64,000 nt of DNA from Bradyrhizobium paxllaeri. Its GTDB lineage: Bacteria; Pseudomonadota; Alphaproteobacteria; Rhizobiales; Xanthobacteraceae. The DNA lies in NCBI RefSeq assembly GCF_001693515.2, contig NZ_CP042968.1:1922001-1986000 (forward strand). The letters run 5' to 3'. Below the pieces are notes generated by a model that searched no databases, was not told the DNA's origin, and saw nothing but the letters and a program-made list of their open reading frames with translations. Positions 43,248-51,809 of the stretch are shown one piece after another. The position numbers were made by a program, and so were the translations under genes. Every line of letters starts with the position of its first letter. Position 1 is the stretch's first letter.

Positions 43248-45398
43248 TTGCTTTTTCGAACCCGCATCTGCTTCCACGTTCTGTCGAGGTGTCGCCTGCT
43301 GCGAAGCTCATCCATCCTCATTCCGGGTAAAACCGTCTGGAGAAGGTGCAAGGCAAGGCGGCTGGCAATTCTCAACGACGCAGCCGCATATTTCGCCGCT
43401 CTGCGGGAAGCGCTGCTGTGTGCGACGCGGCAGGTCTACATCATCGGCTGGGACATCCACAGCCAGACCCGTTTTGTCGGGCCTTCCGGGCATGCCGAGG
43501 ATGGCTATCCCCAAGAACTCGGTGCGTTTCTCAAGGCGCTGCTGAGAGAGAAGCCCGAACTGCGTATCAACATCCTGAGCTGGAATTTTCCGGCGCTGTA
43601 TGCGACGGAGCGGGAGTGGAATTCGGCTGCCAAATTCACCCTGGACGCACCGGACCGGCTCCGTTTCTGTTTCGATTCCAGCCTTCCCTTAGGCTCAGCG
43701 CAGCATCAGAAGATCGTCGTCATCGACGGCGCGCTGGCGTTTTCCGGCGGCCTCGACCTGACGATCCGGCGCTGGGACACCAGCGAGCACAAAACCCATC
43801 ACCCGCTACGGGCCGATCCCGACGGCAAGCCGTATCCGCCGTTTCACGACGTGCAATGCATGGTGGATGGCGAAGCCGCGGCCAGTCTGACGGAAGTGGT
43901 GGAGAACAGATGGCGGGCCGCCGGCTGCACGGTCGAAACCTCGGAGGCGGTCGCGGACGAACGCTGGCCGGCCTCGGTGCCGGTGCAGTGCCGGGGCATG
44001 GCGGTCGGCATCGCCCGCACCGAGATCGCAACCGCAAGCGATAGCGGTGTCAACGAGGTCGCGCGGTTGTTCGAGGCCTCGATCAATGGGGCTGATCGTT
44101 TCATCTATATCGAGAACCAGTTCACCAGCGCCACCGACATCGCGCGCCTATTGGCGCAGCGGATGTTGGACGTGCCGCAGCTTAGCGTCCTGATCGTGAC
44201 GCCGAAGATGCATTCGTCCTGGTTCGAATCGCAGGCGATGCAGAGCGGCCGCGGCGGATTCATCGCGCCGTTCGTGGCGGCCGGCGTCATGGACCGGATC
44301 CGCTTTGTCTATCCATCGACGCAGGACGGGGACGAAGCCGCTGCCGTCATGGTGCACAGCAAGGTAATGATCGTCGACGACCGCATCCTGCGCGTCGGTT
44401 CGGCCAACCTGAACAATCGCTCGATGGGCGCGGACACCGAATGCGACCTCGCCTTCGAGGCGACGTCCGAGGCGCATCGAAAATTTATCGGAAGGATTCG
44501 CCGTCAACTGATCGGCCATTTCTGCGGTGTCGACGAGCGGGAGATCGCACGCAACGAAGCGGATCTCCTTGGATATCTGGATCGCTTGGCCGAGGGTGAG
44601 GGTGCGAAATCGTTGCAGCCGATCGATCCGGCCGCGACCGCCGGCAGCATGGCGACCATGGTACAGCCGGTCGCCGATCCCAGGGAGCCGCTTCATCTCG
44701 ACCGTGCTGCGACGCGCATGTGGACGGCAAGAACCATTTTTGCCGTATCCGGATTGGCTGCGGCGCTCGCCGGCCTGGCGCTGGTCTGGCAGTACACGCC
44801 CTTGCGCGATTTCGCCGATGTCGGCTTCGTCTCCTCGGTGATTTCGCAGCCCGCGCGGTCGCAATTTGCGCCGCTGTTCGCGATTGCCGCCTTCGTGGTC
44901 GGTGGGCTGGTGGTGTTTCCGGTGCTGGTCTTGATCGCCGCGACAGCGGCGGCGCTCGGGCCCTGGATGGGTTTCTTCAGTGCCGGCGCCGGCGTGCTGC
45001 TCAGCGCGCTCACGCTGTTTTCGATCGGCCGCGTGCTGGGCCAGGCGCGGTTGCAGAAGCTGCTCGGCCGCCGGGCTGCAAGGGTTCAGGGTCGCATCAT
45101 CGGCAAGGGGGTCGTTGCTGTCGCCATGATCCGGATGGTGCCGATCGCCCCGTTCTCGATCGTGAACGTGGTGGCGGGCGCCAGCAAGCTGAGCCTGCGC
45201 GATTTCCTGCTCGGCACCGTGCTGGGCATGGCGCCGGGGATCGCCGTGATGGCCGCGCTCGGGGCGCAGATTGCGGATCTCGCCCGGAATGCCTCATGGA
45301 CGAATGCGCTGCTGCTGGCGCTGGCGATCCTGGCCTGGATCGCGCTGTGCCTTGGCGTGCAGTTCCTGGTGACGTGGATGGCGGGACGACGAACGTGA
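43248..45398 (+). CDS. Phospholipase D-family protein with C-terminal VTT membrane domain
   Basis: About 716 residues; the start is uncertain (a TTG at 43248 is the first usable codon after the promoter, and conserved sequence begins near ILIPGKTVWRR). Two HKD motifs make one active site: HQKIVVIDGALAFSGGLD (about 165) and HSKVMIVDDRILRVGSANLN (about 370), with ENQFTSA before the second. After a linker come helices of the VTT/SNARE-associated (DedA-like) domain (about 500-716: LVVFPVLVLIAATAAALGPW, IRMVPIAPFSIVNVVAGAS). Likely a cardiolipin-synthase-like or lipid-cleaving membrane enzyme made under general stress. Overlaps the next gene (GTGA). Confidence 0.82.
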   Translation: MLFRTRICFHVLSRCRLLRSSSILIPGKTVWRRCKARRLAILNDAAAYFAALREALLCATRQVYIIGWDIHSQTRFVGPSGHAEDGYPQELGAFLKALLREKPELRINILSWNFPALYATEREWNSAAKFTLDAPDRLRFCFDSSLPLGSAQHQKIVVIDGALAFSGGLDLTIRRWDTSEHKTHHPLRADPDGKPYPPFHDVQCMVDGEAAASLTEVVENRWRAAGCTVETSEAVADERWPASVPVQCRGMAVGIARTEIATASDSGVNEVARLFEASINGADRFIYIENQFTSATDIARLLAQRMLDVPQLSVLIVTPKMHSSWFESQAMQSGRGGFIAPFVAAGVMDRIRFVYPSTQDGDEAAAVMVHSKVMIVDDRILRVGSANLNNRSMGADTECDLAFEATSEAHRKFIGRIRRQLIGHFCGVDEREIARNEADLLGYLDRLAEGEGAKSLQPIDPAATAGSMATMVQPVADPREPLHLDRAATRMWTARTIFAVSGLAAALAGLALVWQYTPLRDFADVGFVSSVISQPARSQFAPLFAIAAFVVGGLVVFPVLVLIAATAAALGPWMGFFSAGAGVLLSALTLFSIGRVLGQARLQKLLGRRAARVQGRIIGKGVVAVAMIRMVPIAPFSIVNVVAGASKLSLRDFLLGTVLGMAPGIAVMAALGAQIADLARNASWTNALLLALAILAWIALCLGVQFLVTWMAGRRT

Positions 45399-46078
45399 CG
45401 GCGACCCTGCGCATCATGACGTGGAACGTGCACGGCATCTTCCACCTCAATCCGGGTTTCGATCTGGAAGGTGTCTGTTCGGTCATCCGCCACTGGTCGC
45501 CCGATGTGGTGGCGCTGCAGGAAGTCGATTCACGCGGCCGAACCGACGATCCCTTTGCCCTTCTGGCGAAGGCCGTCGGCGACCACAGCGTCGATGCAAG
45601 ATCGATTGTCACGCAGGACGGCGATTACGGGCAGGTGCTGTTGAGCCGCTGGCCCTTTGCCGAACCGCCAACAATTTCCGACGTCTCCTATCAGGAACGT
45701 GAGCCCCGCCGCGCCATCGCCGCACGCATATTGTCGGACTTCGGGGAGATGACGATTATTGCGACCCATCTCGGCCTGAGCATCCATGAAAGGCACGCCC
45801 AGGCGCACGCTTTGATCGACCTGGTGCAGCCGACGCGAACGATCGTGCTCGGCGATTTCAACGACTGGTTCTGGGTGAAATCGGTGCGGGGCGTGCTGGC
45901 GCGGATCTGCCCGGTCCGGACGCGGCTGCGGACGTTTCCCGCAAGATTGCCGATGATGCGGCTGGACCGGATCTATGCCTCGCGCGACCTGATCATCCGC
46001 TCGGCCTGGACCGATCGCAAGGCCCGTGCCTATTCGGACCATCTGCCTGTGATCGCTGACGTCGTGTTTCCGGACTAA
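45395..46078 (+). CDS. Endonuclease/exonuclease/phosphatase-family phosphoesterase
   Basis: 227 residues from GTG overlapping the phospholipase D stop; an ATG at 45416 is an alternative. DNase I-like fold: IMTWNVHGI, VVALQEVDSRG (catalytic Glu), IIATHLGLSIHERHAQAHAL, VLGDFNDWF and the final YSDHLPVIADV (Asp-His). The same PLD-plus-EEP pair is common in rhizobia, so the two probably act in one phospholipid or nucleic-acid turnover step in the stress response. Substrate unknown. Confidence 0.82.
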   Translation: MTATLRIMTWNVHGIFHLNPGFDLEGVCSVIRHWSPDVVALQEVDSRGRTDDPFALLAKAVGDHSVDARSIVTQDGDYGQVLLSRWPFAEPPTISDVSYQEREPRRAIAARILSDFGEMTIIATHLGLSIHERHAQAHALIDLVQPTRTIVLGDFNDWFWVKSVRGVLARICPVRTRLRTFPARLPMMRLDRIYASRDLIIRSAWTDRKARAYSDHLPVIADVVFPD

Positions 46079-46087
46079 ATGGTGACA

Positions 46088-46279
46088 TCAGGCGGGCTTG
46101 GCCGGATGCTGCGTTCTCGGATGGCGCTCATGCAACAGCCTCGCCAGATCGTGACGGAGCTCGGACCGGTCGCGCATGGCGGTCTCGAACAGCGCTTCCT
46201 GGATGTCGCGCGGCATGTCGCCCCAGACTGCCATCGCAGCCTCGCCGAGCAATGATGCAAAGGTCTGTTCGCTGGTCAT
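46088..46279 (-). CDS. Small conserved acidic/helical protein
   Basis: 63 residues from an ATG with GGGAGG upstream. MTSEQTFASLLGEAAMAVWG then DMPRDIQEALFETAMRDRSE and a basic tail HERHPRTQHPAKPA. Short helical proteins of this type are widespread in Bradyrhizobium; function unknown. Convergent with the phosphoesterase gene. A near-match to an EcfG promoter lies just upstream. Confidence 0.55.
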   Translation of the reverse strand: MTSEQTFASLLGEAAMAVWGDMPRDIQEALFETAMRDRSELRHDLARLLHERHPRTQHPAKPA

Positions 46280-46298
46280 GTCGATCCTCCCGATTTTC

Positions 46299-46323
46299 GA
46301 CGTTTGACCGGAACGAAGGTTCC
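46299..46323 (-). promoter_or_regulatory. Weak EcfG-like promoter candidate
   Basis: On the minus strand GGAAC, 16-bp spacer, CGTC (one mismatch to CGTT), 20 bp before the 63-residue gene. Confidence 0.4.
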
Positions 46324-46368
46324 CATCGACTGGCATCAATCCCGTTTCGTCCGTTGACGAATATGGAG

Positions 46369-47160
46369 TTACGGACCGGCCGGCAGCCCAAGCCGCCCGA
46401 CGCCGGGCAATTTCAGCGCGGGGCGGCGGATGTCGAAGCCGAGCACGCCACCGAAGAAATTGAGCTCGAATCCTTCGATCCATCCGATCGTCAGCCCGAG
46501 ATAGCCTCCGAGCGAAGCAAACACGCCGGTGCGCGACGGCGTGAAGCCGACCCAATCGCCATGATAAGGGTAATCCTTGCCGATCGCCGTCGGCGGCAAC
46601 ACCGCTTCGAGTTCCGGAACGGCATTGAGGATCGCCTGGATGAAAGTGTTGGAGTTCGGACCGGGCCAGGCGCTGTAATCCCCATAGGCGCGAAACCTGT
46701 AGGTCTCGATCACCGAACGGATCTTCGGAATGAGCGCTTCAGCCTTCGGACCGTCGACGCTGACGACGGTTTCGGGGATCTCGCCAAACCAGCGGCCATC
46801 GGCCTGGAATCCGTCGATCCGGATCGGTTCGCCCCAGGCCGTGTAATCGTAGCGGCTGTAACGGCTGGCCCCGCGCTCCTTCACCACGATCCAGGTGTGA
46901 ACCGCGAATATCCCGCGCCAGCGTACGGTTCTTGCCGCGAAAACCCTGATGACGGCATCCGCATGTTCGGAGGCCTTGGGAAGCAGCCCGGCGCTCGAAC
47001 GGTCCGCCGTCTGCCAGTTTTCACGCCTGTCGCCGAGCAGATATTTCAAGGCGGAAACAGCCACAGGAACGAGCACGAGGAGAAGAAAAATGACGAGGTA
47101 TCTTTTCACGGCGGGGGGGCAGTTGGAGCGGATTGCAGGCTCTTGATGTAGTCGCTCCAA
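46369..47160 (-). CDS. DUF3750 family protein
   Basis: 263 residues from a TTG at 47158-47160, or possibly GTG at 47107-47109 just before the helix. One N-terminal membrane helix (VKRYLVIFLLLVLVPVAVSA) then the DUF3750 pattern: RWRGIFAVHTWIVVKERG, YDYTAWGEPIRIDGFQADG RWFG, ALIPKIRSVIETYRFRAYGD, WPGPNSNTFIQAILNAVPEL, LPPTAIGKDY and GLTIGWIEGFELNFFGGVLG. The GPNSNTF motif suggests a thiol or Ser-dependent hydrolase-like fold anchored in the envelope, but no function is established. Confidence 0.8.
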   Translation of the reverse strand: MERLHQEPAIRSNCPPAVKRYLVIFLLLVLVPVAVSALKYLLGDRRENWQTADRSSAGLLPKASEHADAVIRVFAARTVRWRGIFAVHTWIVVKERGASRYSRYDYTAWGEPIRIDGFQADGRWFGEIPETVVSVDGPKAEALIPKIRSVIETYRFRAYGDYSAWPGPNSNTFIQAILNAVPELEAVLPPTAIGKDYPYHGDWVGFTPSRTGVFASLGGYLGLTIGWIEGFELNFFGGVLGFDIRRPALKLPGVGRLGLPAGP

Positions 47161-47202
47161 TCCTGATTTCCAGTTCAGCCCAGCCGGGGTAGCAAAAGTG
47201 GA

Positions 47203-47307
47203 TCAAAAGTGCAGAAAGCCCAAGGCGACAAGCAGCGCGAAGGTCACGGCTGCCGAAAGCAGCAGCGAACCGAGACATCCCAGCCGGTTCGAGAAAAACA
47301 GGAACAT
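47203..47307 (-). CDS. 34-residue single-helix membrane peptide
   Basis: MFLFFSNRLGCLG followed by SLLLSAAVTFALLVALGFLHF, a single hydrophobic helix with a short basic-turn N-end. Very short proteins beginning MF.FFSNR.GCLGS are common in Bradyrhizobium. Only a weak CAGG ribosome-binding sequence is seen. Probably an inner-membrane peptide of unknown role, downstream of the YihY gene. Confidence 0.55.
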   Translation of the reverse strand: MFLFFSNRLGCLGSLLLSAAVTFALLVALGFLHF

Positions 47308-47320
47308 TTGGTTGCCTGTC

Positions 47321-47450
47321 TAAAGCGTGACGACGTTTCTTCGAATCGTCATCCCGCTTTATCTTTTTGTTTGAGCATGATCTCCGCGCAAACGCGTTCC
47401 GCGTTTGTCGCGAGGGAAAACCGCTACACACTTTTCCGGATCATGCTCTA
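47321..47450 (-). repeat. Interspersed palindromic repeat, copy B
   Basis: About 130 bp sharing its blocks, in reverse orientation, with 34333-34460 (read on the minus strand: CGGTTTTCCCTCGCGACAAA, CGCGTTTGCGCGGAGATCAT, GACGATTCGAAGAAA). It abuts the stop of the YihY-type gene. Confidence 0.75.
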
Positions 47451-48473
47451 GGACTTCGCTTCTCCGATCGTGTCCGCCATCGTCGCGCCGCGCCGACCCA
47501 GCGGCTTGTTTCCGCCCTCGGTGCTGTCGACCGCGGTCTGATGCTCGATCTCCGCATTGAGTTCGGCGCCGAACAATACGACGATCGTCGACATCCACAT
47601 CCACATCATCAGGCCGATCGCGGCGCCGAGCGAGCCGTAGGTCGCGTCGTAATTGGCGTAGTTGGCCAGATAGAACGACAGCAAGGCCGAGCCGGCGAGC
47701 CAGGCGAGCGTTGCAAGCACGCTGCCGACGCTCAGCCAGCGCCATTGCGCCGCGCGGCGGCTTGGTCCGAACCGATAGAGCATGGCGAGGCCCAGAAGCA
47801 TGGTCAGAACCAGAACGGGCCATCGTCCGAACCGGAACAGAGCATCGGTGACGGCCCCGAGCCCGATGGTGGATAGAATGATCGGGAGTGCGACCACGGA
47901 GCCGATGGCGAGAAGTACCGCAACCAGTCCGCCAAAGGTCAACGCGAGGGAAACGGCGTTGAGCTTGAAGAAACCACGCTTCTCGTCCTCGTCATAGACG
48001 ACATTGAGCGCATCCATGATGGCCTTCAGCCCGCCATTGGCGCTCCATACGGCAAGCAGCAAGGAGAACAGAAAGGCCAGTCCCAGCCTGACCTCACCTT
48101 GGGCCAGCACCCGGCCGACCTGATCCCTGACGATGCCGAGAGCGCCTTCCGGCAAGATGCCCGCAAGCATCGTCATGTGGTCGTTGATCGTGCTTGCATC
48201 GGCGAAAAGCGCATAGGACGAGACGAGGGCGGTAATCGCCGGGAACAGCGCGAGCAGCCCATAGAAGACGACGCCGGCGGCGACAGCCAGAAGCCGGTCT
48301 TCGCCGATCTGCTGGCAGGTCCTGATCAGGATGTCCTTCCATCCCCTCCAGGGAATTTGCCATGGCGACACCGCGCGGCGGCCGCGGCCCTGATCGCCTG
48401 AAGGCGCTGAAGCGTCCGGTTCGCGCCGCGCCGGTTCGGACCTCGTGTCGTGCAGGTAACCCACAGTGTTCAT
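47448..48473 (-). CDS. YihY/BrkB-family inner-membrane protein
   Basis: 341 residues. A basic/Pro-rich cytosolic N-tail of about 40 residues, then six helices of the YihY/virulence BrkB family: AAGVVFYGLLALFPAITALV, FLFSLLLAVWSANGGLKAIM with LNVVYDEDEKRGFFKLNAVS, VVALPIILSTIGL, VLVLTMLLGLAMLYRFGP, LATLAWLAGSALLSFYLANY and GSLGAAIGLMMWMWMSTIVV LFGAELNAEIEHQ. Once mis-annotated as RNase BN; the true role is unclear, perhaps transport or envelope lipid movement. A partial EcfG-like box lies upstream. Confidence 0.88.
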   Translation of the reverse strand: MNTVGYLHDTRSEPARREPDASAPSGDQGRGRRAVSPWQIPWRGWKDILIRTCQQIGEDRLLAVAAGVVFYGLLALFPAITALVSSYALFADASTINDHMTMLAGILPEGALGIVRDQVGRVLAQGEVRLGLAFLFSLLLAVWSANGGLKAIMDALNVVYDEDEKRGFFKLNAVSLALTFGGLVAVLLAIGSVVALPIILSTIGLGAVTDALFRFGRWPVLVLTMLLGLAMLYRFGPSRRAAQWRWLSVGSVLATLAWLAGSALLSFYLANYANYDATYGSLGAAIGLMMWMWMSTIVVLFGAELNAEIEHQTAVDSTEGGNKPLGRRGATMADTIGEAKS

Positions 48474-48491
48474 GCCGGACCTCTACGCTTT

Positions 48492-48516
48492 AATGCGCAG
48501 GGAGCGGTGACGTTCC
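48492..48516 (-). promoter_or_regulatory. Weak EcfG-like promoter candidate
   Basis: On the minus strand GGAAC, 16-bp spacer, CATT (one mismatch), 18 bp before the YihY-type ATG. The short leader makes it tentative. Confidence 0.3.
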
Positions 48517-48577
48517 TCCGGTCACGTCGCGACGGGCAGGCGGTTGTGCCGCACCGGAGAGTGCTGATGGCGATCGA

Positions 48578-49507
48578 CTATCGCCCCCAGCGCAACACCA
48601 CGGGATCGAGCTGGCGGGCGATTTCGACGAGACCGGCGCGCGCCGCCGGGTGAACCCTTTGCAAGGGATGGCGAACCGCGTCGGATCCGATCACGCCGCC
48701 TTCCTTCATCAGGATTTTTGCAGCCTGCAAGCCGCACTGGCGGTTTTCGTAATTGATCAGCGGCAGCCAGCGCGCATAGGCCGCCATCGCCTCATTGCGG
48801 CGCCCTGCTAGATAGGGATCGATGATCTGCCTGATGCCATCAGGATAGCCGCCGCCCGTCATGGCGCCGGTCGCCCCGGCATCGAGATCGGCCATCAGCG
48901 TGATGGCTTCCTCGCCATCCCAGGGCCCCTCGATGCTGTCGCCGCCGGTGGCGATGAGATCGCGCAGCTTCGCTGCCGCCATCGGCACCTCGATCTTGAA
49001 ATAGCTGATGTTGTGAATTTCCCGGGCCATGCGCGCCAGGAGATCGACGGACAGCGGCGTGCCGGCAACCGGCGCATCCTGGATCATGATCGGGATATCG
49101 ATCGCGTCGGACACGATGCGATAGAAGTCGAAGATGGCCTTTTCCGGCACGCGGAAAGTGGCGCCGTGATAGGGCGGCATGATCATTACCATTGCCGCAC
49201 CTGCGTCCTGCGCCTGGCGGCTGCGCTCGGCGCAGATGCGCGAGCCGAAATGCGTCGTCGTCACGATGACAGGCACGCGGCCGGCGACGTGTTCCAGCAC
49301 CGCATGCATCACCTGTTCGCGCTCGGCATCGGTCAGCACGAACTGTTCGGAGAAATTGGCCAGGATGCACAGCCCATTCGAGCCGGCATCGATCATGAAA
49401 TCGATGCAGCGCCGTTGCCCTTCGAGATCGAGCTCACCCTTTTCGTCGAAAATGGTGGGAGCGACGGGGAAGACGCCGCGATAGGGCCGTTTTGCAGTCG
49501 AGGTCAT
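48578..49507 (-). CDS. Dihydrodipicolinate synthase-family aldolase/dehydratase
   Basis: 309 residues; TIM barrel. Conserved FPVAPTIFDEKGELDLEG, FSEQFVLTDAEREQV, IVTTTHFGS, IMIQDAPVAG (the usual catalytic Tyr position is replaced) and Schiff-base Lys in ISYFKIEVP (about 170). The QDAP variant is seen in sugar-acid dehydratase/aldolase branches such as 2-keto-3-deoxy acid dehydratases rather than true DapA. Divergent from the CoA transferase with about 107 bp between them, suggesting a shared catabolic role; the substrate is open. Confidence 0.78.
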   Translation of the reverse strand: MTSTAKRPYRGVFPVAPTIFDEKGELDLEGQRRCIDFMIDAGSNGLCILANFSEQFVLTDAEREQVMHAVLEHVAGRVPVIVTTTHFGSRICAERSRQAQDAGAAMVMIMPPYHGATFRVPEKAIFDFYRIVSDAIDIPIMIQDAPVAGTPLSVDLLARMAREIHNISYFKIEVPMAAAKLRDLIATGGDSIEGPWDGEEAITLMADLDAGATGAMTGGGYPDGIRQIIDPYLAGRRNEAMAAYARWLPLINYENRQCGLQAAKILMKEGGVIGSDAVRHPLQRVHPAARAGLVEIARQLDPVVLRWGR

Positions 49508-49614
49508 TCTTGAGGTTCCGTTCGAAGGAGATCAGTGATTGTATGGTCGTCCAATTCATTCATCAACATGCTAGAAAGCCGGACACGATCGGGCAGCAAG
49601 ACAAGGAAGAATCG

Positions 49615-50802
49615 ATGGGGGGAGTTCTAGAGGGCGTTCGCGTCCTCGATTTCGGACGCTATATCGCGGGGCCCTATTGCGCGACATTGCTGGCGGAATT
49701 CGGCGCGGAAGTCATTCGCGTGGAGAAGCGCGACGGCAGCGAGGACCGTTTTGTCGCGCCGGTCGGCGAAGGCGGCGAGGGCGCGCTGTTCCTGCAGGTC
49801 AACCGCAACAAGAAGTGCATTACGCTCGATCCGATGAAACCGGAAGGGCAGGAGGTGATGCGCCGGCTGGTTGCTACCGCTGACGTCGTCGTCGCCAATC
49901 TGCCACCGCAGACGCTGCGGGCGATGAAGCTCGATTATGAATCGCTGAAGGCGATCAAGCCGGACATCATCCTGACGACGGCAACCGCCTTCGGAAACCC
50001 CGGGCCGTGGTCCGACCGCGTTGGCTTCGATGGCGTTGGGCAGGTGATGTCGGGTGCGGTGTACATGACGGGCAAGGGCGATCCGCCGTACCGCGCTGCG
50101 GTGAACTGGGTCGATTTCGGCACCGCGCTGCATTGCGCCTTCGGCACGCTCGCCGCGCTGATCGAGCGCGGCAAATCCGGACGCGGCCAGATCGTCGAGG
50201 GCGCGCTGCTGGCGACCGCGCTCTCCTTCACCAACGCGACGCTGATCGAGCAGGCGGTGATCGCGGCCAACCGCGTACCATCAGGCAATCTCGGCCAGAC
50301 CGCGGCGCCCGCCGATATCTACCGCACCAGGGATGGCTGGGTGCTGTGCCAGGTCACCGGCCATCCGCTGTTCATCCGCTGGGCCAGATTGATGGGCGAG
50401 GCGGATCAATGGCTGAGCGATCCGCGCTTCGCCGACGACATCAAGCGCGGCGACAACGGCCCCGTCATCAGCGAACGGATGGCGCGCTGGTGCGCCGAGC
50501 GCACCACGCAGGAAGCCGTCGATACGCTCGGCAAGGCGATGATTCCGGCAGGACCCGTGCTGAGCCCGCAACAGGCGCTGGAGCATCCGCATATCCGCGC
50601 CACCGGCTTCATGCAGGACGTCGATTATCCCGGCTTGCCGAACCCGGCACCTACGGTGCGCGCCGCGGTCCGGCTGTCGGAAACCCCAGGCGAAATCGTC
50701 ACGCGTCCGCCGACGCTCGGCGAGCACACAGATCGCGTGTTGGCCGATATCGGCTATGACGCGGATGCGATCGCCGCGCTTCGCAGGAACGGGATCATCT
50801 AG
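49615..50802 (+). CDS. CaiB/BaiF-family (class III) CoA transferase
   Basis: 395 residues from the ATG preceded by AAGGAAG; the longer frame is not needed. Family pattern: GVRVLDFGRYIAGPYCATLL, LAEFGAEVIRVEKRDGSEDR, FLQVNRNKKCITLD, ATADVVVANLPPQTLRAM, ITL-type IILTTATAFGNPGPW and the acidic AVNWVDFGTALHCAFGTLAA (candidate catalytic Asp). Later VDTLGKAMIPAGPVLSPQQA and HPHIRATGFM. It moves CoA between carboxylic acids. Divergent from the DHDPS-family gene and followed by a hydrolase; substrate unknown. Confidence 0.87.
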   Translation: MGGVLEGVRVLDFGRYIAGPYCATLLAEFGAEVIRVEKRDGSEDRFVAPVGEGGEGALFLQVNRNKKCITLDPMKPEGQEVMRRLVATADVVVANLPPQTLRAMKLDYESLKAIKPDIILTTATAFGNPGPWSDRVGFDGVGQVMSGAVYMTGKGDPPYRAAVNWVDFGTALHCAFGTLAALIERGKSGRGQIVEGALLATALSFTNATLIEQAVIAANRVPSGNLGQTAAPADIYRTRDGWVLCQVTGHPLFIRWARLMGEADQWLSDPRFADDIKRGDNGPVISERMARWCAERTTQEAVDTLGKAMIPAGPVLSPQQALEHPHIRATGFMQDVDYPGLPNPAPTVRAAVRLSETPGEIVTRPPTLGEHTDRVLADIGYDADAIAALRRNGII

Positions 50803-50876
50803 ATGCAGTGGACCCGGCGCCTTGCTCGTTGCTGTCGGGCGGTTCTTCGCCTGACCGGCGCCCGGTCGTCCGCGCC

Positions 50877-51809
50877 ATGACACTCCTCTCCATACCATCC
50901 AATCCCGTTCCGGAGGGCGCGCTTGCCGGAACGATCGGGGCGCCGGACGGCACCGCATTGCGTTTTGCGTGCTGGGTGGCGCCAGCCAAGGGCAGGGGCA
51001 CCGTCTGCGTCTTCACCGGGCGCGCCGAGTGCATCGAAAAGTATTTCGAGACGGTGCAGGATCTGCGTAACCGCGGCTATTCGGTGGCGATGATCGATTG
51101 GCGCGGGCAGGGGCATTCCGCGCGCCGGCTGAGCAATCCGTTCAAGGGCCATGTGCAGAGTTTTTCCGAGTACCAGAGCGACGTGGCGGCCTTCGTCAAG
51201 CAGGTGGTGCTGCCGGATTGCCCGCCGCCCTATTTTGCACTGGCTCATTCGATGGGCGGCGCGGAGATGCTGCACGTCGCGCATGCCGGTAACGAGGTGT
51301 TCGAACGCCTTGTGCTCTGTTCGCCGATGGTCGACCTGCCGGGTCTGCGCGCGTCGCTGCCGATGCGCGGCCTGGTGCGTCTGCTGTGCGCGGCCGGAAC
51401 GGGCGAGCGATTCATTCCGGGCGGCAACAGCGATCTGATCAAGCCATCGGGCTTCCCCGGCAATCCCCTGACCTCGGACCGGCACCGCTATGCCCGAAAC
51501 GTGGCTATCCTGGAAGCCGATCCGACGCTCGGGATTGCGTCGCCGACCGTGGCATGGCTCGACGCGGCCTTTGCGGCGATGGCCGAGTTTCGCTCGCCCG
51601 CGTTTGCCCGCGGGATTCACCGGCCCGTCCTGATGCTCGCGGCGGGCGATGACACCATCGTATCCGCTCCTGCCATCGCAGCGTTTGCCGGGCGTCTGCC
51701 GGCGGGATCGCATCGCCTGATCGCAGGCGCGAAGCACGAAATCCTGCAGGAAGGTGATCGCTATCGCGACCAGCTCTGGGCCGCGTTCGATGCGTTCATG
51801 GCGGGGTAG
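50877..51809 (+). CDS. Alpha/beta hydrolase, lysophospholipase/monoacylglycerol lipase-like
   Basis: 310 residues from the ATG at 50877 (a GTG at 50808 is possible). Serine-aminopeptidase-S33 layout: VCVFTGRAECIEKYFETVQD, MIDWRGQGHSARR, nucleophile elbow LAHSMGGAEM (Ser about 125), Asp in LMLAAGDDTIVSA and His in AGAKHEILQEGDRYR. The W-R-G-Q-G-x-S and F-x-x-Y stretches are usual in PldB-like enzymes. It probably hydrolyses monoacylglycerols or lysophospholipids. It follows the CoA transferase but the relation is unclear. Confidence 0.82.
   Translation: MTLLSIPSNPVPEGALAGTIGAPDGTALRFACWVAPAKGRGTVCVFTGRAECIEKYFETVQDLRNRGYSVAMIDWRGQGHSARRLSNPFKGHVQSFSEYQSDVAAFVKQVVLPDCPPPYFALAHSMGGAEMLHVAHAGNEVFERLVLCSPMVDLPGLRASLPMRGLVRLLCAAGTGERFIPGGNSDLIKPSGFPGNPLTSDRHRYARNVAILEADPTLGIASPTVAWLDAAFAAMAEFRSPAFARGIHRPVLMLAAGDDTIVSAPAIAAFAGRLPAGSHRLIAGAKHEILQEGDRYRDQLWAAFDAFMAG

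Noticed and set aside
49536..49553. GntR-type operator between the DHDPS-family and CoA transferase genes
   Set aside because: TTG-tatggtcgtc-CAA has only 3-bp matching ends, too weak to claim.
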